Source: Rostrohypoxylon terebratum
Taxonomy: Eukaryota; Ascomycota; Sordariomycetes; Xylariales; Hypoxylaceae
Assembly (NCBI GenBank): GCA_022497145.1
Contig: MU385856.1
Span: 620,001 to 684,000, forward strand
DNA length: 64,000 nt
Reading direction: 5' to 3'
Part shown: one piece after another, positions 11,681 to 24,891 of the stretch
How positions within the stretch are numbered: position 1 is the stretch's first letter
How the letters are laid out: every line of letters begins with the position of its first letter
Translations under genes and position numbers: made by a program
The notes under the pieces: generated by a model
Seen by the model: the letters and a program-made list of their open reading frames with translations, nothing else
Told to the model about the DNA's origin: nothing
Databases searched by the model: none

Positions 11681-13902
11681 ATGAACAGGGCAGTTCTTGT
11701 GGCTAGACACTCTGCGTTGAGCTTGAGCCCTTTCCGTTCCCAGACTTGGGGGTCCTCGAGAGCCCTTCGATTTAACCAATTTAACCAATTCAACACAACC
11801 ATATCTCGTCAACTTTTTCAACAGCCATATAAAAACCCCCAAAATCCGAAAATGACAACCACAGCCACCACCCTCAAGGGGCAACCCCTTGATCGCCCCG
11901 TCCTCGATTCCATGCTTCGAAGACGAATGTTTTACACCCCCGCGTTCGAGATCTACGGAGGTGTTGCTGGTCTTTACGATTATGGTCCGCCCGGTTGCAG
12001 TCTTCAAGCAAATATCATTGACGTGTGGCGCAAACATTTCGTTCTAGAGGAAGATATGCTAGAGGTTGACTGTTCAGTCCTAACTCCCCACGAAGTTTTG
12101 AAGACGAGCGGCCACGTGGACAAATTCGCCGACTGGATGTGCAAGGACCCAAAAAATGGCGAGATTATTCGAGCAGACCATTTCGTTGAGGAGATACTAG
12201 AAAGTCGTTTAAAGGGTGACAAAGAAGCACGCGGACAGAAGGTCGAGGAGAAGGAAGAGGATCCTAAGAAAAAGAAGCGAAAGGTCAAGGGCGCGCAAGA
12301 GGCTATTAAACTTGACGATGCTGTTGTAAAGGAGTATGAGGAAATCTTGGCCAGGATTGATAACTACAATGGCGAGGAGCTTGGAGAGTTGATCAAGAAA
12401 TACGACCTCAGAAACCCTACTTCCGGTGTGCAACCATCGCCTCCTGTTGCCTTCAACCTGATGTTCCAGACAGCTATTGGCCCTAGCAGTAATCTTCCCG
12501 GTTACTTGAGGCCAGAAACCGCACAGGGTCAATTTTTGAACTTCTCCAAGCTATTGGAGTTCAACCAGGGTCAGATGCCATTTGCTTCGGCATCTATCGG
12601 TCGATCTTACAGAAACGAGATCTCTCCTCGAGCCGGCCTACTCCGAGTACGCGAGTTCCTGATGGCCGAGATTGAACATTTTGTGGACCCCGAGGGAGGG
12701 AAGAAGCACCCGCGATTTGAAGAAATCAAGGATGTCGAGCTAGTCCTTTTAAACCGGGAAACCCAGCTCGCCGGTCAGACGAAAGTTGAGAAGGTGTCCA
12801 TTGGTCAGGCGGTGGCTAACAAGACGGTTGATAACGAGACCCTGGGTTACTTCCTAGCTCGTATTCATCTGTTCCTCAAGAAGATTGGTGTTGATCAGTC
12901 TAAGATCCGCTTCAGGCAGCATATGGCGAACGAGATGGCTCACTACGCCGCCGATTGCTGGGATGCCGAGCTTCTCACATCCTACGGCTGGGTTGAATGC
13001 GTCGGCTGCGCAGACCGTAGTGCTTACGATTTGAGTGTCCACGCTAAGAAGACCGGCGCGCCTCTCATCGTTCGCCAGCAATTAGCCGAACCTTTGGTGG
13101 TTACGGAATGGGAGATTGACTTGAATAAGAAATTGTTCGGCCCTCGCTTCAAGAAAGATGGCAAGGCTATTGAGACCGCGATTCTAGCTACTACTCAGGA
13201 CCAGCGAGAAGCTCTAGCGAAGGATCTGAATGAGAAGGGAAGCATTACTCTCGAAGTCGCTGGCGTCGCTGGGGGAAAGTCTGAGATTCCTAAAGACCTT
13301 ATCACCATTGAACGACGTACGAGAACCGAGCACGTTAGGGAATACACACCTAACGTCATCGAACCATCGTTCGGTATTGGAAGAATACTTTACGCTCTCA
13401 TGGAGCACAATTTCTGGACACGTGCTAGCGACGGTGGTGACGAAGCTCGCGGCGTATGTCATTTTCTTAACGTTCTACCTAACATAAGGGTGCTAACCTC
13501 ATCTAGGTCCTCTCTTTCCCGCCGACGGTAGCCCCTACGAAGGTACTCATCGTCCCCCTATCATCTAACGAGCAATTCAAGCCGATCTGCTACAAACTCT
13601 CCCAGAAGCTCAGGAAACTCGGCATCTCCAACAGGATCGATGATTCATCCGCGACAATTGGAAAGAGGTACAGCCGCAATGATGAACTGGGCACGCCGCT
13701 TGGCATCACGGTTGATTTCCAAACTATCCAAGACAGCAGTATCACACTTCGGGATCGGGATTCGACTAAGCAAGTCCGTGCGGACGAAGACAAGATCATT
13801 GCTGCGATACAATCTGTTGTAGATGGTTGCAAACAATGGGCAGACGTCGAAGCCGAGTTGCCGGCATTCGAAGGCCAGGAGGTCGATGTCGCTGTTCGTT
13901 GA
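11681..13902 (+). CDS. GRS1: Glycyl-tRNA synthetase, dual-start (mitochondrial and cytosolic)
   Basis: Class II aminoacyl-tRNA synthetase that charges tRNA-Gly. Exons are 11681-13453 and 13507-13902; a 53-base intron (GTATGT ... CTAG) joins DEARG to VLSFPPTVAP, giving 722 residues. Class II motifs are visible: ETAQGQFLNF, GRSYRNEISPRAGLLRVREF and the C-terminal EPSFGIGRILYALMEH, followed by an anticodon-binding domain (KVLIVPLSSNEQF, YSRNDELGTPLGITVD). A lysine-rich insertion sits at about residues 185-205. The first 57 residues lack Asp and Glu, are rich in Arg, Ser and Gln, and look like a mitochondrial presequence. A second in-frame ATG at 11852 opens the cytosolic form. The first ATG has C at -3 and the second has A at -3, which fits leaky scanning. 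Confidence 0.95.
11771..11797 (+). repeat. 9-bp repeat inside the GRS1 presequence
   Basis: Two exact copies of TTTAACCAA plus a diverged third copy encode a Phe-Asn-Gln repeat in the predicted targeting peptide. The unit length matches intergenic minisatellites elsewhere in the window. Confidence 0.8.
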
Positions 13903-16900
13903 TCCCAGGCATAGGCATAATGCATTATTACTTCATAATGTCAATCACTGGAGGGGCAAACCAGCGTGGAGGCCTCATTGACAGGCCAGGGTAATAAAAA
14001 TCAGATAGACAGATTAAATAGATCTGATTAAAAGCTTGACCAAGCGCTGGCTTTCGTTCTCAGGTATAGTTTCAATTGTAGATCTTGGCCACGTGCGGCT
14101 GTTCGACCGCCGAAGCGGCTGGGGACGAACGACTCTCCGGAGCCGGGATTGGTTCCTACGAGCCATGGAGCCTTCATGGATTAGTAATGACCATCGTACT
14201 CTATACAAGGGCATCAGATTCAACGGCTTTCATCAATTCTTTGGCAAAAGATTCCGGCGACAACTAAAACATCTCACTATGGGGAAACACAAACATATTA
14301 CAGCTTACGGATGACCCCTGAGACACCTAACCAATTACGGGCAACAGTCAAAACCAGGGGTTCGGCGGGATGCCAAGAGCCAACATCCTGTGACAGATCC
14401 GCATATTGGCGAAACCAATGCAAGAAGGACCCTAGCAGTCTAGGTCAACGCTGGTAGTTTGAATGTCTCTCGATACAGAGCGCACTGCTGTGAAATTTCG
14501 AGAAGGCGAAGTCTCTGATCCGCCGCAGCCGTTACCCCGAGCGCGGTTACGATCGCCGAGAATCAGCTGAGGCTCGCCGCTTTCTTTGGAGAAAGCGACG
14601 AATGTGAAGCAGATCGCGGCTAGGCTGTGGGTGAAACGTCGTACATTTTGCCCATCATGACAACCGACGGGGAGTTTCATTACTATGCTGAGTAGTTAAA
14701 GCCTCTGAATAGCGATCTGATGAGTAGGTATCCATGGATGGATCTCCGAGGGGCTAGCACCAGTAAGTCCTGTAGGAGGTATTGCTGTGTTTTGTAAAAT
14801 ATTCATGTTACAGTGACTGAGGAAATATCGTCATCGTCATCGAAAAAATATTCCATCCCTCTGAGCGCTCCCGACTCGATGGATGTTTCGCAAGAACCTT
14901 GCATGCTGCACATGAACTCCTCCTGCATACATAGGCGAGGCAAATCTGAGCATGTTCTAGGTACTCAGCGCACAGAGGATCAATCGTCACCTCCCGTGAC
15001 ACTCGGAACTACCGAGAAGAATTCGGCTGGAGAAACGAGATCGGGCTCGTCCAAGTCACACCTTCTATCTTGACTACTATGTAATCTGCCCTGAGGTAGC
15101 AGAGGATCGCGATTCATTACTAGGTACTCATCTAATACCCGATTCGGTGAGTTGATTGCTGTTTCGTGCGCCCGAATAAAGAAAGGTACTGTACATGGGA
15201 TTAGATCTGGAGCATGTCGACTGTGATTCGATTGGTGACTGGTTCGCGCCGGCTGCGCATGTGTCGGGATCTCACAGGCGGGTAAAGCCTTGGGGGAGAC
15301 GCACGGCGGGCCGCGGAGCGTAGTTCGTTATGAGCTGTCTCATGAGATATATAATATCCTCATATCCTCATATTCTCTCATAGTTTCTTAGTCTCTTGCT
15401 GTCGGGATAGTGGGGTCTCAAATACGGTCTTTGATGAAACGATAATACCACCGATTCGGATCTTTCGATGACAACTCGTTTCGCGGTTAGAAATTGCCCA
15501 TGTTCATGTTCATCCCTGGCTATACTTAGGACCTAGGTAACACCGTGGATGGTAGTCACTAATAGTATTAATACCTAGTAGGATTAGTAAATATGATAAG
15601 TCGGGTTGTACATCGTATATCCGAGGCCACGTGAGTGAAGAGGGTTAGGAAGCAAGGAAAAAGTTCCAATCAATCAATGAGGAATAATCTGATAAATCCC
15701 CTTAGGAATAAGGAATATCATATTATGTATCATAGGAATGGGGGGGGGGGAGTAGTACATAGTAGTATGATCAGTATTAATGTGATCCCATATTAATATC
15801 CTATCTACGTAACTCATCCAAGGAGGAATCAATCGATGGCAAACACATAAAAAGTTGTAGGGACTTGAGAGGATCGTCATTTGTTTTAACTAGCGTTTCC
15901 CAATCCAAGGTGGCCATCGTCAATAACGTTGAAACCGCTAACGAACGTGAATTACATGTACCCATATACATTGTTGACTCCTTTTAGTTCCTACCTGAGG
16001 GGTCCTCTTTGCCCAGAAATAGAGTCGAATCGTCCTAGTTGATAGGACGGATAGGTATGGTCAGGAACGAATGATATGTACTCAATACATGGAAGCTCCT
16101 GCGGTTTTAGGGGAGACCCTTCCAACGCCAATCAATCACTCAATTTCTAAAAGTACCTTGGTAAAAGGGCACACATGTGCACGCACTAGCACATTAGCAT
16201 ACTAGCACACACCCTGTCGACCCCCCCTTCCAATTGATGGGTCAATATTAAAAGGCAGGTACCTAAGAAATTCCAAGGTTGTACATACTACACATGTGCA
16301 TACATTTGTACCTGTATTTTCGTGTGCCTTTTGGTGTGCCCTTTAATATTGTAGCATCCAGTGCCCTTTTAAGTTTTACCCCTTTCTGCCCTTTCTTTCT
16401 TGACCTTTCAATGTTCTTGTCCATACATCCATACACCTCTGCCAGGATGGCAATACCTAGTAGTCGTTGTTTAGCGGACCCTTTCTCCACCATGTAAGCT
16501 TGTAAAGAAGCTGTACTTAACCATGAAACTTATATGAGAAGATACTTTTATTTACTTGGAAAATAAATATTCAGCATATATTATGTGGATATCTTGTAAC
16601 TTCAACCGTACTTTCTATGGCTCGATACATTTAAGAGACATCCCTGCAGTGGTGTATACTAGGTAGGTATGCCTGCCCATTTGCCCATTTGCCCATGCTA
16701 CTACCCCCATCCATGCCTTGCCAATGCTCCAAATGCTCCAATGGTCTAACGCTTGCTGACTGCACATCCATTGAATGTCTTACTTTTTTCCCTCTTATCA
16801 CTCCTCATTCAAAGCCTTAACCGTTGCTTGTTCACGCACACCCGTACATTACATTACAATAGACACATCACGTATCTCCCCGATCATTTCATCGTAATAG

Positions 16901-17604
16901 GGGGGGTTCAAGTCTTTATTGATGAACACACGATAGTCTAATAAATTGCGATTGCTATGGTTCGTCGTTCGATTGCTTAAAAAAATAAAACACATTAAGA
17001 AAAAAAAAACCCCGTCTTACATACGCGGGCGGTAACGAGAAGAAGACACGAAGCCCCGACATTTCGATACCGCATTGATGCTTTGGTTTCGGATGTGAAG
17101 TCGAGCCGCTCGTTTGTCTCTTTCTTACCCGATCAACCGATCAACCGACTCCTTTGAAATCGACTTCGAGACAGCATCTCCACGCTCTCCTCTCTCCAAC
17201 CTTGAAGTCGAGTAACCTAATCTTCTTATCTCTCTTTTTTTTGTGTGCGGATCTTGATCTTATTATCCATCTCTCTACTTTGGAATTCGAGAAAAGTGCG
17301 CTTAATGTTTGAATTGGTTCCATCTTCCCTCACCGCACTTCCAATCTCTCCTGGTCTCCATCGGGGTGAGTTAGCCGAACCCCCTCAGCCGCATATTGGA
17401 TCGAAATGGAATAAGGGGTCCCGATCTTTAGACCTGAGCTTTAGGACTAACGACGTGGCGCTTTCACTTTAGCCTTGATCCTGAACAAAGCCTCTCCAGT
17501 TAGGCGCTCTCTTCACATTGCCCTTAAAGACGTTTAAGACGGAGACTTCGATTTTCCGCGCACCTGAAGTGCTACGATAATTAATTTCTTCCACTTTGCC
17601 TACT
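13903..17604. other. 3.7 kb gene-free stretch upstream of CLA4
   Basis: The longest gene-free interval of the window. No ATG-initiated frame here resembles a protein. It holds a G run at 15740-15750, repeated TAGGTA words, and CT-rich sequence from about 17100 that probably forms the CLA4 promoter and 5' leader. No tRNA-like or rRNA-like structure was recognised. Confidence 0.45.
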
Positions 17605-20569
17605 ATGGCGGCACCGAACGGGTAAGTCTATCGATCAATTGGAATTGCAGTGAACCCAACCGTCTCGATTACCTGCCCTCAACGTCCTCGACATCCTCGA
17701 CAATCCTCCACATCCTCAACGTCCTCAACCGCCTTCAACCGCCTTTCAACGCCCTCTCGATATCGCAAGCGGGGACTTCGGACCTCATAGTCTCAATCCG
17801 ATAATTACCACGTAATTTTACCTCGACACGGGAGTCTGTTCTTGACCGCACCTTCTGACCCCTTTGAGTACATTTTCACTGACCACGATCCTATTCTAGA
17901 AGCGTTTACACCACCGGCCAGTTTATGAATCCTGGTCCGGCCCCGCGACCGCCAATGGACCGTCCTCGACTTAATCTGACACCCAGTACTAATTATCCCG
18001 GCAGTATGAATTCCAGTATGACGAACGTGGTTTCGTCGCCTATTACGCGCACTGCCACCTCTACATACACAGGCTCTACCATATCCTTACCACTCGCCCG
18101 CGAGCGATCCAACCAGACAGATGGCATGGGAGGCGTCGCAGTCATAAAGGAGGGTTGGGCGCAGGTGAAGGAGAGTAGGAACTTCATTCAACCGTGGAAG
18201 CAAAAATATCTTATATTGCGCAAGGAGGCGCTTGACTTTCACAAGACTGAGGGTGGAAAGGTTTCTTACACTCTGTTCCTGAAGGACGTCCTGAACGTTG
18301 GTCGAGTAGAGGCTGCGGGTACTATCTTCGAGATCAAGAGGCACGCGCAGGGGTCATCCAACAGTCCTGGAGATGATGATGGTTCGATTAGAACTTTACA
18401 TATCAAGGTCAAGAGCGATGACGATCTTTACGACTGGATTGACCTTCTCTACGGTCGCTGCCCTACTATGGGTGGGGTCAGCAATCCGACCAACTTCTCT
18501 CATGCAGTACATGTTGGCTTTGACCCGCAGACAGGCCAATTCGTAGGGTTACCGCCTGAATGGTCCAAGTTGTTGAACTCTTCTGCTATCACTAAGGAGG
18601 ATTACGAGCGCAACCCTCAGGCTGTGTTCGAAGTTCTGGATTTCTACTCGGACCTCACCAAGAGGGCCGAGAACCCCCAGCAATATCCAAGCCTCACCCC
18701 GACACCCCCTCCGGCCAGCCAGAACAAGCAACTTGGGTATGGAGGCGGAGGCGCTTCCGTCGCGCCTCCTCGTCCTATGCCGCCTTCGCAGCGCAGTTAT
18801 AGCAACATGTCACAACAGCAAGGCACCCCTCCGCCTCGACCGAGCCCGCCGGAATTGTCGCAAAGACCACCGGTGCAGAGTGTGGGTGGTAGCTATGGCC
18901 CGTCACCTGACGCGGCGCGCGAAGAGCAACGTAAGAAGCAGCTAGAGTTACAGAGACAGCGCGAAATTGATGAGCAGAACCGACGTGATCTGGAAGCTTA
19001 TAACGCTTCTATTCCTCAAAAGAAGGTACCCATGGCCCAACAAGAAATTGGTGGAGGTGGATACGGAAGTCCGGGCTCTCAAGATCGCTACAATCCCAGT
19101 CGAGCAGCACCTCCCGCACCTAAATCAAGCAATCAGCAAGCATCTAACTTACGCGCTCAACGACCTGCTCCGCCAGCACCTAACTCTGGATCTGCGTCTG
19201 CTAACAGGCCCCCCCTTTCTTCTCAAACTAGCTCGGGCTCTGTTCCGACATCTCGCGATCCCCAATCTAACCAAGCGCAACGAATGCCGCCGCGGAACGA
19301 CCAACAAGCACCCCGGTATCCAAATAACGTCAATGGCTCACCACAAGCTCGAGCCAATGGCCAACCTCAAAGTCCTGCAATGGCGCGCATGCCCGCTCCT
19401 GTTAAGCCTCTCAATGTACCAGCGAAACCTAGCCAGACTCAGCAGAATGATGGCGTGAAGGCTGCGGAGGCTGCTCTGACAGCCAAGCCATCCCCCTCGG
19501 AGAGGAAGCAGGACGTTCGCATGTCGACCATGTCCGAAAAGGAGGTCATGCAAAAATTGATTGAGGTCGTCTCGAAGGATGACCCTAACCTATCTTACTC
19601 CAAGCAGAAGAAGATCGGACAGGGTGCTTCCGGTTCAGTCTACGTAGCTAAGGTCAAAGAAGGTGCTGTGTCTTCCGTTGCCCGAGAGGTTCTCCGTTCC
19701 CAAGGAACTAGAGCTCAGGTCGCTATCAAGCAAATGGACCTGGCACATCAGCCGCGCAAGGAGCTCATCGTCAACGAAATCATGGTCATGAAAGACAGCA
19801 AACACCGAAACATCGTCAACTTCCTCGACGCCTTCTTACGCAACAACAACGCCGAATTATGGGTTGTTATGGAATACATGGAGGGCGGTGCTTTGACAGA
19901 TGTCATCGACAACAACCCCGTTATCACCGAGGAGCAGATCTCGACCATTTGCCTTGAGGTAAGTGCATTAGAGCTTCTGGCCGTTTCAACATTGCTAACG
20001 CTATTTAGACTTGTCGTGGATTACAGCACCTCCACTCCCAGAACATTATCCATCGTGATATCAAGAGTGATAACGTTCTCCTAGACGCTCGCGGAAACGT
20101 GAAGATTAGTAAGTATTGGAAATCAATGTTATCACGAGCAGTCGCTAACATAATATTAGCTGATTTTGGTTTCTGCGCGAAACTTACCGAGACAAAGTCT
20201 AAACGAGCCACTATGGTCGGAACTCCTTACTGGATGGCTCCTGAGGTCGTCAAGCAGAAGGAATATGGCCCGAAGGTTGATATTTGGTCGCTCGGAATTA
20301 TGGCCATTGAGATGATCGAATCCGAGCCTCCCTATCTTAACGAGGAGCCTCTAAAGGCTCTCTACCTTATCGCAACCAACGGCACGCCACGCCTGAAGAA
20401 GCCGGAGAAGCTGAGCAAGGAGCTCAAGGCTTTCTTGTCGGTTTGCTTATGCGTGGATGTTAAGAGCCGTGCCTCGGCAGATGAGCTGCTGCAACACGAT
20501 TTCTTGAAGCACGGTTGCCCACTCGGAAGCCTCTCCGAATTACTCGCATTCAGGAGGAACGCCAAATAG
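17605..20569 (+). CDS. CLA4: PAK-family protein kinase with PH and CRIB domains (Cla4 type)
   Basis: Serine/threonine kinase activated by Cdc42/Rac, acting in polarity, septation and cytokinesis at the plasma membrane. Exons are 17605-17621, 17900-19958, 20009-20108 and 20160-20569, giving 861 residues. The first exon has 17 bases and encodes MAAPNG with its last codon split. A PH domain spans about residues 85-190 (VIKEGWAQVKESRNF ... DLYDWIDLLYG). The CRIB motif follows (VSNPTNFSHAVHVGFD), then a Pro/Gln-rich linker. The kinase domain starts near residue 565: IGQGASGSVYVAK, VAIKQM, HRDIKSDN (spliced across exon 3), TDFGFCAKL across the last junction, and GTPYWMAPE. PH plus CRIB separates Cla4 from Ste20. 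All active-site residues are present. Confidence 0.95.
17684..17760. repeat. 9/10-bp imperfect minisatellite in CLA4 intron 1
   Basis: Head-to-tail TCCTCGAC / TCCTCAAC words with 9- or 10-base spacing fill much of the 278-base first intron (17622-17899). Confidence 0.75.
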
Positions 20570-22228
20570 ACGCGTAGTTAATAACGATACCCCATTCTTT
20601 AATTGCATCCCTTCGACCAGAGGATGATCCGAGAGACGAAAGTGATGACTTGAGTGGCTGCCCGTCGAATCCGATATACCCCCCGAGGCAGCGGTCTTTG
20701 GGAGGTTTGCAATTCATCTGGGTCATAAAATTTGCATGAGAGAGTTGGTCGCTATTTGAAACACATAGATGGGGCTTTCACTTAATATGCTATGGATATG
20801 CGGCGCATCATTCAGTAGAGGCTGCGCATATTATCGGACGTCGTAACGCGAATGTGTTATGAGGTCACCACAACAAAGATACGGAACAACTTCACTGGGT
20901 TCATAGCAATGGCTGGTTGCATAGAAAAGAGTTGCAGTGGCATGATCGTAACCGTGGAGAGTTGGAAGCTTTAACTTCTAGAGACGAACGAGACGTTTTG
21001 AGGGTCGGTTTTGCAGGTATTGGCGTGCGGCAAAGATGATACGTAATCCGACAATATAGATATGCGAATCGAACCAAACAAATCCATTCCCAAATATGGT
21101 TTATCTCAGCTGAAGCTTTACCCAATACCCACCGACCTAGGAGGTATGGAAGGGCGAAGCTGCAAGTAATGTATGCAGTGCTACACAAGTTGAATCCTTG
21201 ACGATACATGCCCCCTTACGATTTGCTGTCGCTTGGCTTGGTAGTAGGTAATAGTTGGAAGAACGTACATATAGAATTATGTCCGTCTGTTAAGTTTCTC
21301 GTATATCTGATGCGTATGTGAAGGAGATTGGTATAACTGGTTACTTCTTAACCAAAATCACCGTTATGTTCGATTTCCCTCCTACGTGGCCGTCAATGAG
21401 CATCGGAAGCTTGTATAAATGTACGTGGCCCCCCTTATTACTACGACAGATTCTAATATAATTAAGCGACACTACAAGCACACGCGAATATGGGAATCAC
21501 AGCCTCATATGGCGGCATCTATCAGTATGACTGGTTGCTACGAGTCACGGACGGAGTAAGAAGGCTCTGGCCTGGTCTAGATTGCACAATTGGATCTTTG
21601 ACGAAAACAAGGTAGTATTTCAAGGCATTGTCTCACACCTGGACGGAACAACCCGTCTTTCGTCTTCTAGCCTCGCCAGCGAATATTCTTCATGATCGTC
21701 ATGCCGGCATAGCATCTGCTTACCCGCTCAGCACGAGGTGCATTCGCTAGCGGAATGCCACAACGCTATATCCATATCGTCGGCGTAAGGCCAGGCTTTT
21801 TTTGGGTTGTTTGTGTGCGTGCGTGGGTGAGTTTTTTCCCCCAATAACTCATGCAGGACTTTGGGTAACCTCTTTCAGGTCGTCTGACTGGCTGCCTTAA
21901 GTGTGTTTGCATAGCTATAGTTGGAGGATTCGAGCATTGTTACGATGACTGCAGCCTGCGTCCATTGTAACTTATCGTGCTACTATTTGACTCAGCCAGC
22001 TTATGTTTTTTTACCTCTCGAAGGTACGAGTTACCTACGTATATATCTATCACTTCTGTACATTTTTTTCTTTTTCTTCTTTTCAACCATTGACGTCTTT
22101 TAACCTTCCATTCTCGTCTGGACTTTTTCAATTGTTCGTTATTTAATGCACTGTATGTCCTGCCGCCCCTTTATTCCCCAACCGCGCAATTTGCTAGAAT
22201 TGACCCGAAAACTACGATCGTTTGCTTT
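20570..22228. other. Intergenic between CLA4 and the first AAA gene
   Basis: About 1.66 kb without a supported gene. A pyrimidine-rich stretch (22060-22130) just precedes the AAA gene and is probably its promoter or leader. Confidence 0.45.
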
Positions 22229-24498
22229 ATGCGTGCGTATACAATGAGTGCATGCATGGAATTCACGGACGAGTTTCGATCCAAGATGAAGATAACGAAA
22301 GTGAACCGCGCCGTCTCGCACCTCAGCCGGCGTTTAAGAGACGGGCTTCGCTTAAGACGGGATTCTAAACATAGCATAAAAACAAATACTTCCTCGAGCG
22401 TAGTCACGACTAGGGACGAGACTATGAAGTGCGAGGTCAAGCATCTGGACTTAAGGTGGGATGATAGAGACGAGCAGTACTATAAGGAGCGCAAGGACGA
22501 GGTCAAGAAGCCGAAGCAGAAGGATTGGTGGAGATTGTTCGCCTTTTGCCTCGTAAGAGTGTTCTATGATGATGATGAGCTCGACACGACTAGGTTATAC
22601 GTCAATTCAGAACCACTCCGCCATCTGCTGAAAGACGTCATCGGAGATTACCCCGACGACCCGATTAACGTCGACGATGTTCAGATCGAAAGTCCGTTTT
22701 ACTCGCTATTCTACTACCGCAAAAAACTCGAGAAGGAAGGTCGTGTTAGGTTTAAGGAAGACGAAGAGTCAGCCACACAGCTGAAGTTATTAATTAACTG
22801 GATTAACGCACATTTCGAGGCGGAGATCGCGGCGTATGATAAGTGCGTGGGAGAGCTAAGAGCGATCTCGTACGAATATTTGTGGACGCTGTTCCCGCCC
22901 GGCGCCATCATACATGCGAAAGTGCTGAACCAACACCGCGCCTTTCGAGTCCATAGTTGTTGGTACGAGGCCGGCGAAACGCCTATTCTTAACATCTGGG
23001 CCGATTTCGTGGATTTCGATGGCGACAAGTTGGGAACGCGAAAGGCGGAGCTCTTTGCCACGAAGTACGCAGGCACCCGACAGCTGAGAGAGCTAGCTAC
23101 TGTGCCGCTGGACTTGGTGGAGGGCAAGGACGAGATCCGCGAGAGATTGATCGAGAGGGGGAGAAAGTTCGAGAGTCTTGTCGGCCAGCATTTTAAGCAG
23201 TACGATGGCATCGCGCTTAGGAAGACGGACCAGGGGTACGCGAAGATCAATGTTAAGGGCAGAGTCATGATCGATTGCGAGACCTACCACCGAATCGAGA
23301 GCAACGATACGTTCGATGTCGCCGATTTTGGTGAGAAGGGGAAGCATAGCGGCGCGAATACTACCATCCATAGTAACGGCACCCGACAAGCTAGAGGGAG
23401 GCGGAAGCCGGCGAATGCGGTCGAGTTCGTGGCTGAAAAGCACACTTTGGAGAAGCTGTCTGAGGAGGATGCGCTGATAGCTAATGCGACGGTAAGAGGA
23501 TACGCATTTGCCGTCAAGCAGTTCCTCGACTTCTTCGTGGATAAGGTGACTCCGATCGAGTGGAACGAGAAGTGTTTCGACGATTTGGTGCTCGATCAAG
23601 ATACGAAGAAGACGGTACAGGCGGTCGTAGCGACACACTCGAGTAATCGAGAAGGGTTCGACGATATTGTAAAGGGGAAGGGCCAGGGGCTTGTGTGTGT
23701 GCTGCAGTACGTGTTCCTGAAATTTGTGACTTTTAAGCGATCCCAATCGGGATTTTTTTTTCTCGAGACCTCCATTCTAGGGGATAAAAAGCAATCAACC
23801 CTCCCAGCTGAAGAAGTTACTAATCTTGATTTCCGAACAGTGGCCCTCCAGGTGTCGGTAAGACACTAACCGCCGAATGCGTCGCCGAGTACGTCAAGCG
23901 ACCCCTATACATGGTCTCCTCGGGCGACCTCGGCGTATCGAGCGGACACCTCGACCTAAACCTATCACGAATCATGGACCTAGCGTCGACGTGGAAAGCG
24001 GTCCTCCTGATCGACGAAGCAGACGTGTTCCTCGAGCGACGCTCGCTGCACGACGTGCACCGCAACGCGATGGTCAGCGTGTTCCTGCGCGCGCTCGAGT
24101 ACTACAGCGGCATCCTGTTCCTCACCACGAACCGCGTGTCCATCTTCGACGAGGCGTGCAAGAGCAGGATCGACGTGCCCATCCGCTACACGGACCTCAG
24201 CTTCGCGTCGCGATTGCAGATCTGGCGTACCCTGTGCGGACGCGTGCCCGGCGGCGTCGACGTCGACGAGAAGGGCCTCGAGAGCCTGGCCGTACACGAT
24301 ATGAACGGCCGCCAGATCAAGAATATCATCAAGGCCGCCGAGAGCCTCGCTACGTTCGACGGGAAGAAGGTCGACCTGGAGCAGATAGAACAGGTGGTCA
24401 GGATACAAAATACCTTCAAGAAGGACTTGGCGAGTGCTGATGTGGATTACACGGCGCCTGGGGAATCGAAGGGAGACGGGTTCAACATGTTCCTTTGA
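22229..24498 (+). CDS. AAA+ ATPase with N-terminal DUF7025 domain (copy 1)
   Basis: Fungal AAA ATPase of unknown substrate. Exons are 22229-23706 and 23841-24498; the 134-base intron (GTACGT ... CAACAG) falls inside the P-loop and joins GLVCVL to HGPPGVGKTLTAE. The product is 711 residues. The N-terminal half carries the DUF7025 region (LWTLFPPGAIIHAK, YDGIALRKTDQGYAK, GRVMIDCETYHRI). The AAA module has Walker A GPPGVGKT, Walker B VLLIDEADVFL, sensor 1 ILFLTTNR, an arginine-finger region KSRIDVPIRY and sensor 2 MNGRQIKN, all intact. ATGs at 22244 or 22403 are alternative starts. Exon 2 is visibly more GC-rich than exon 1. A related gene lies at 32078-35459. Function is not established for this family. 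Confidence 0.85.
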
Positions 24499-24891
24499 AC
24501 GGATGTTGGGATGGAGGATGGAAAGGGCGGCAAAAAATGGGGAGAGGCTTCGTGATGGCGTTAATTATGGCATGCACGGTGGGCTTCCTGACACCAGTAC
24601 CTAGAATCCTAGATACCATATAGTAACAAATGCTTCGTTCCGACGCATTTTAGCATTTGGCGAAGAGCATAGAAAAACATGATTGATAATAACTTTTTAC
24701 TGATGGTCCGGAAAGTCCGGATTGCCCCTGTAAACTAGGTAATAGAGCGTCGGTTTTGACAAAAAGGACGCCATTCAAGATCTCGACAAAATTGAGAGGA
24801 GAAAGCGACATGTTCATGCTATCTATGTACTTGATTATAATGTACAACTATTACCACAGCCTTTTCCGCAAACCCCTCGAATTCAATGCCT
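24499..24891. other. Short convergent intergenic region
   Basis: A 393-base spacer between the 3' ends of copy 1 AAA and the glycosyltransferase-like gene. Nothing recognisable beyond AT-rich sequence that could hold polyadenylation signals for both genes. Confidence 0.5.

Noticed and set aside
14813..15073. Ser-rich 86-codon frame in the 3.7 kb gene-free stretch
   Set aside because: Starts with GTG, no domain, no neighbouring exons with compatible phase.
16263..16493. 76-codon ATG-initiated frame on the minus strand
   Set aside because: Low-complexity basic composition, no recognisable domain, and overlapped by an equally open frame on the other strand.
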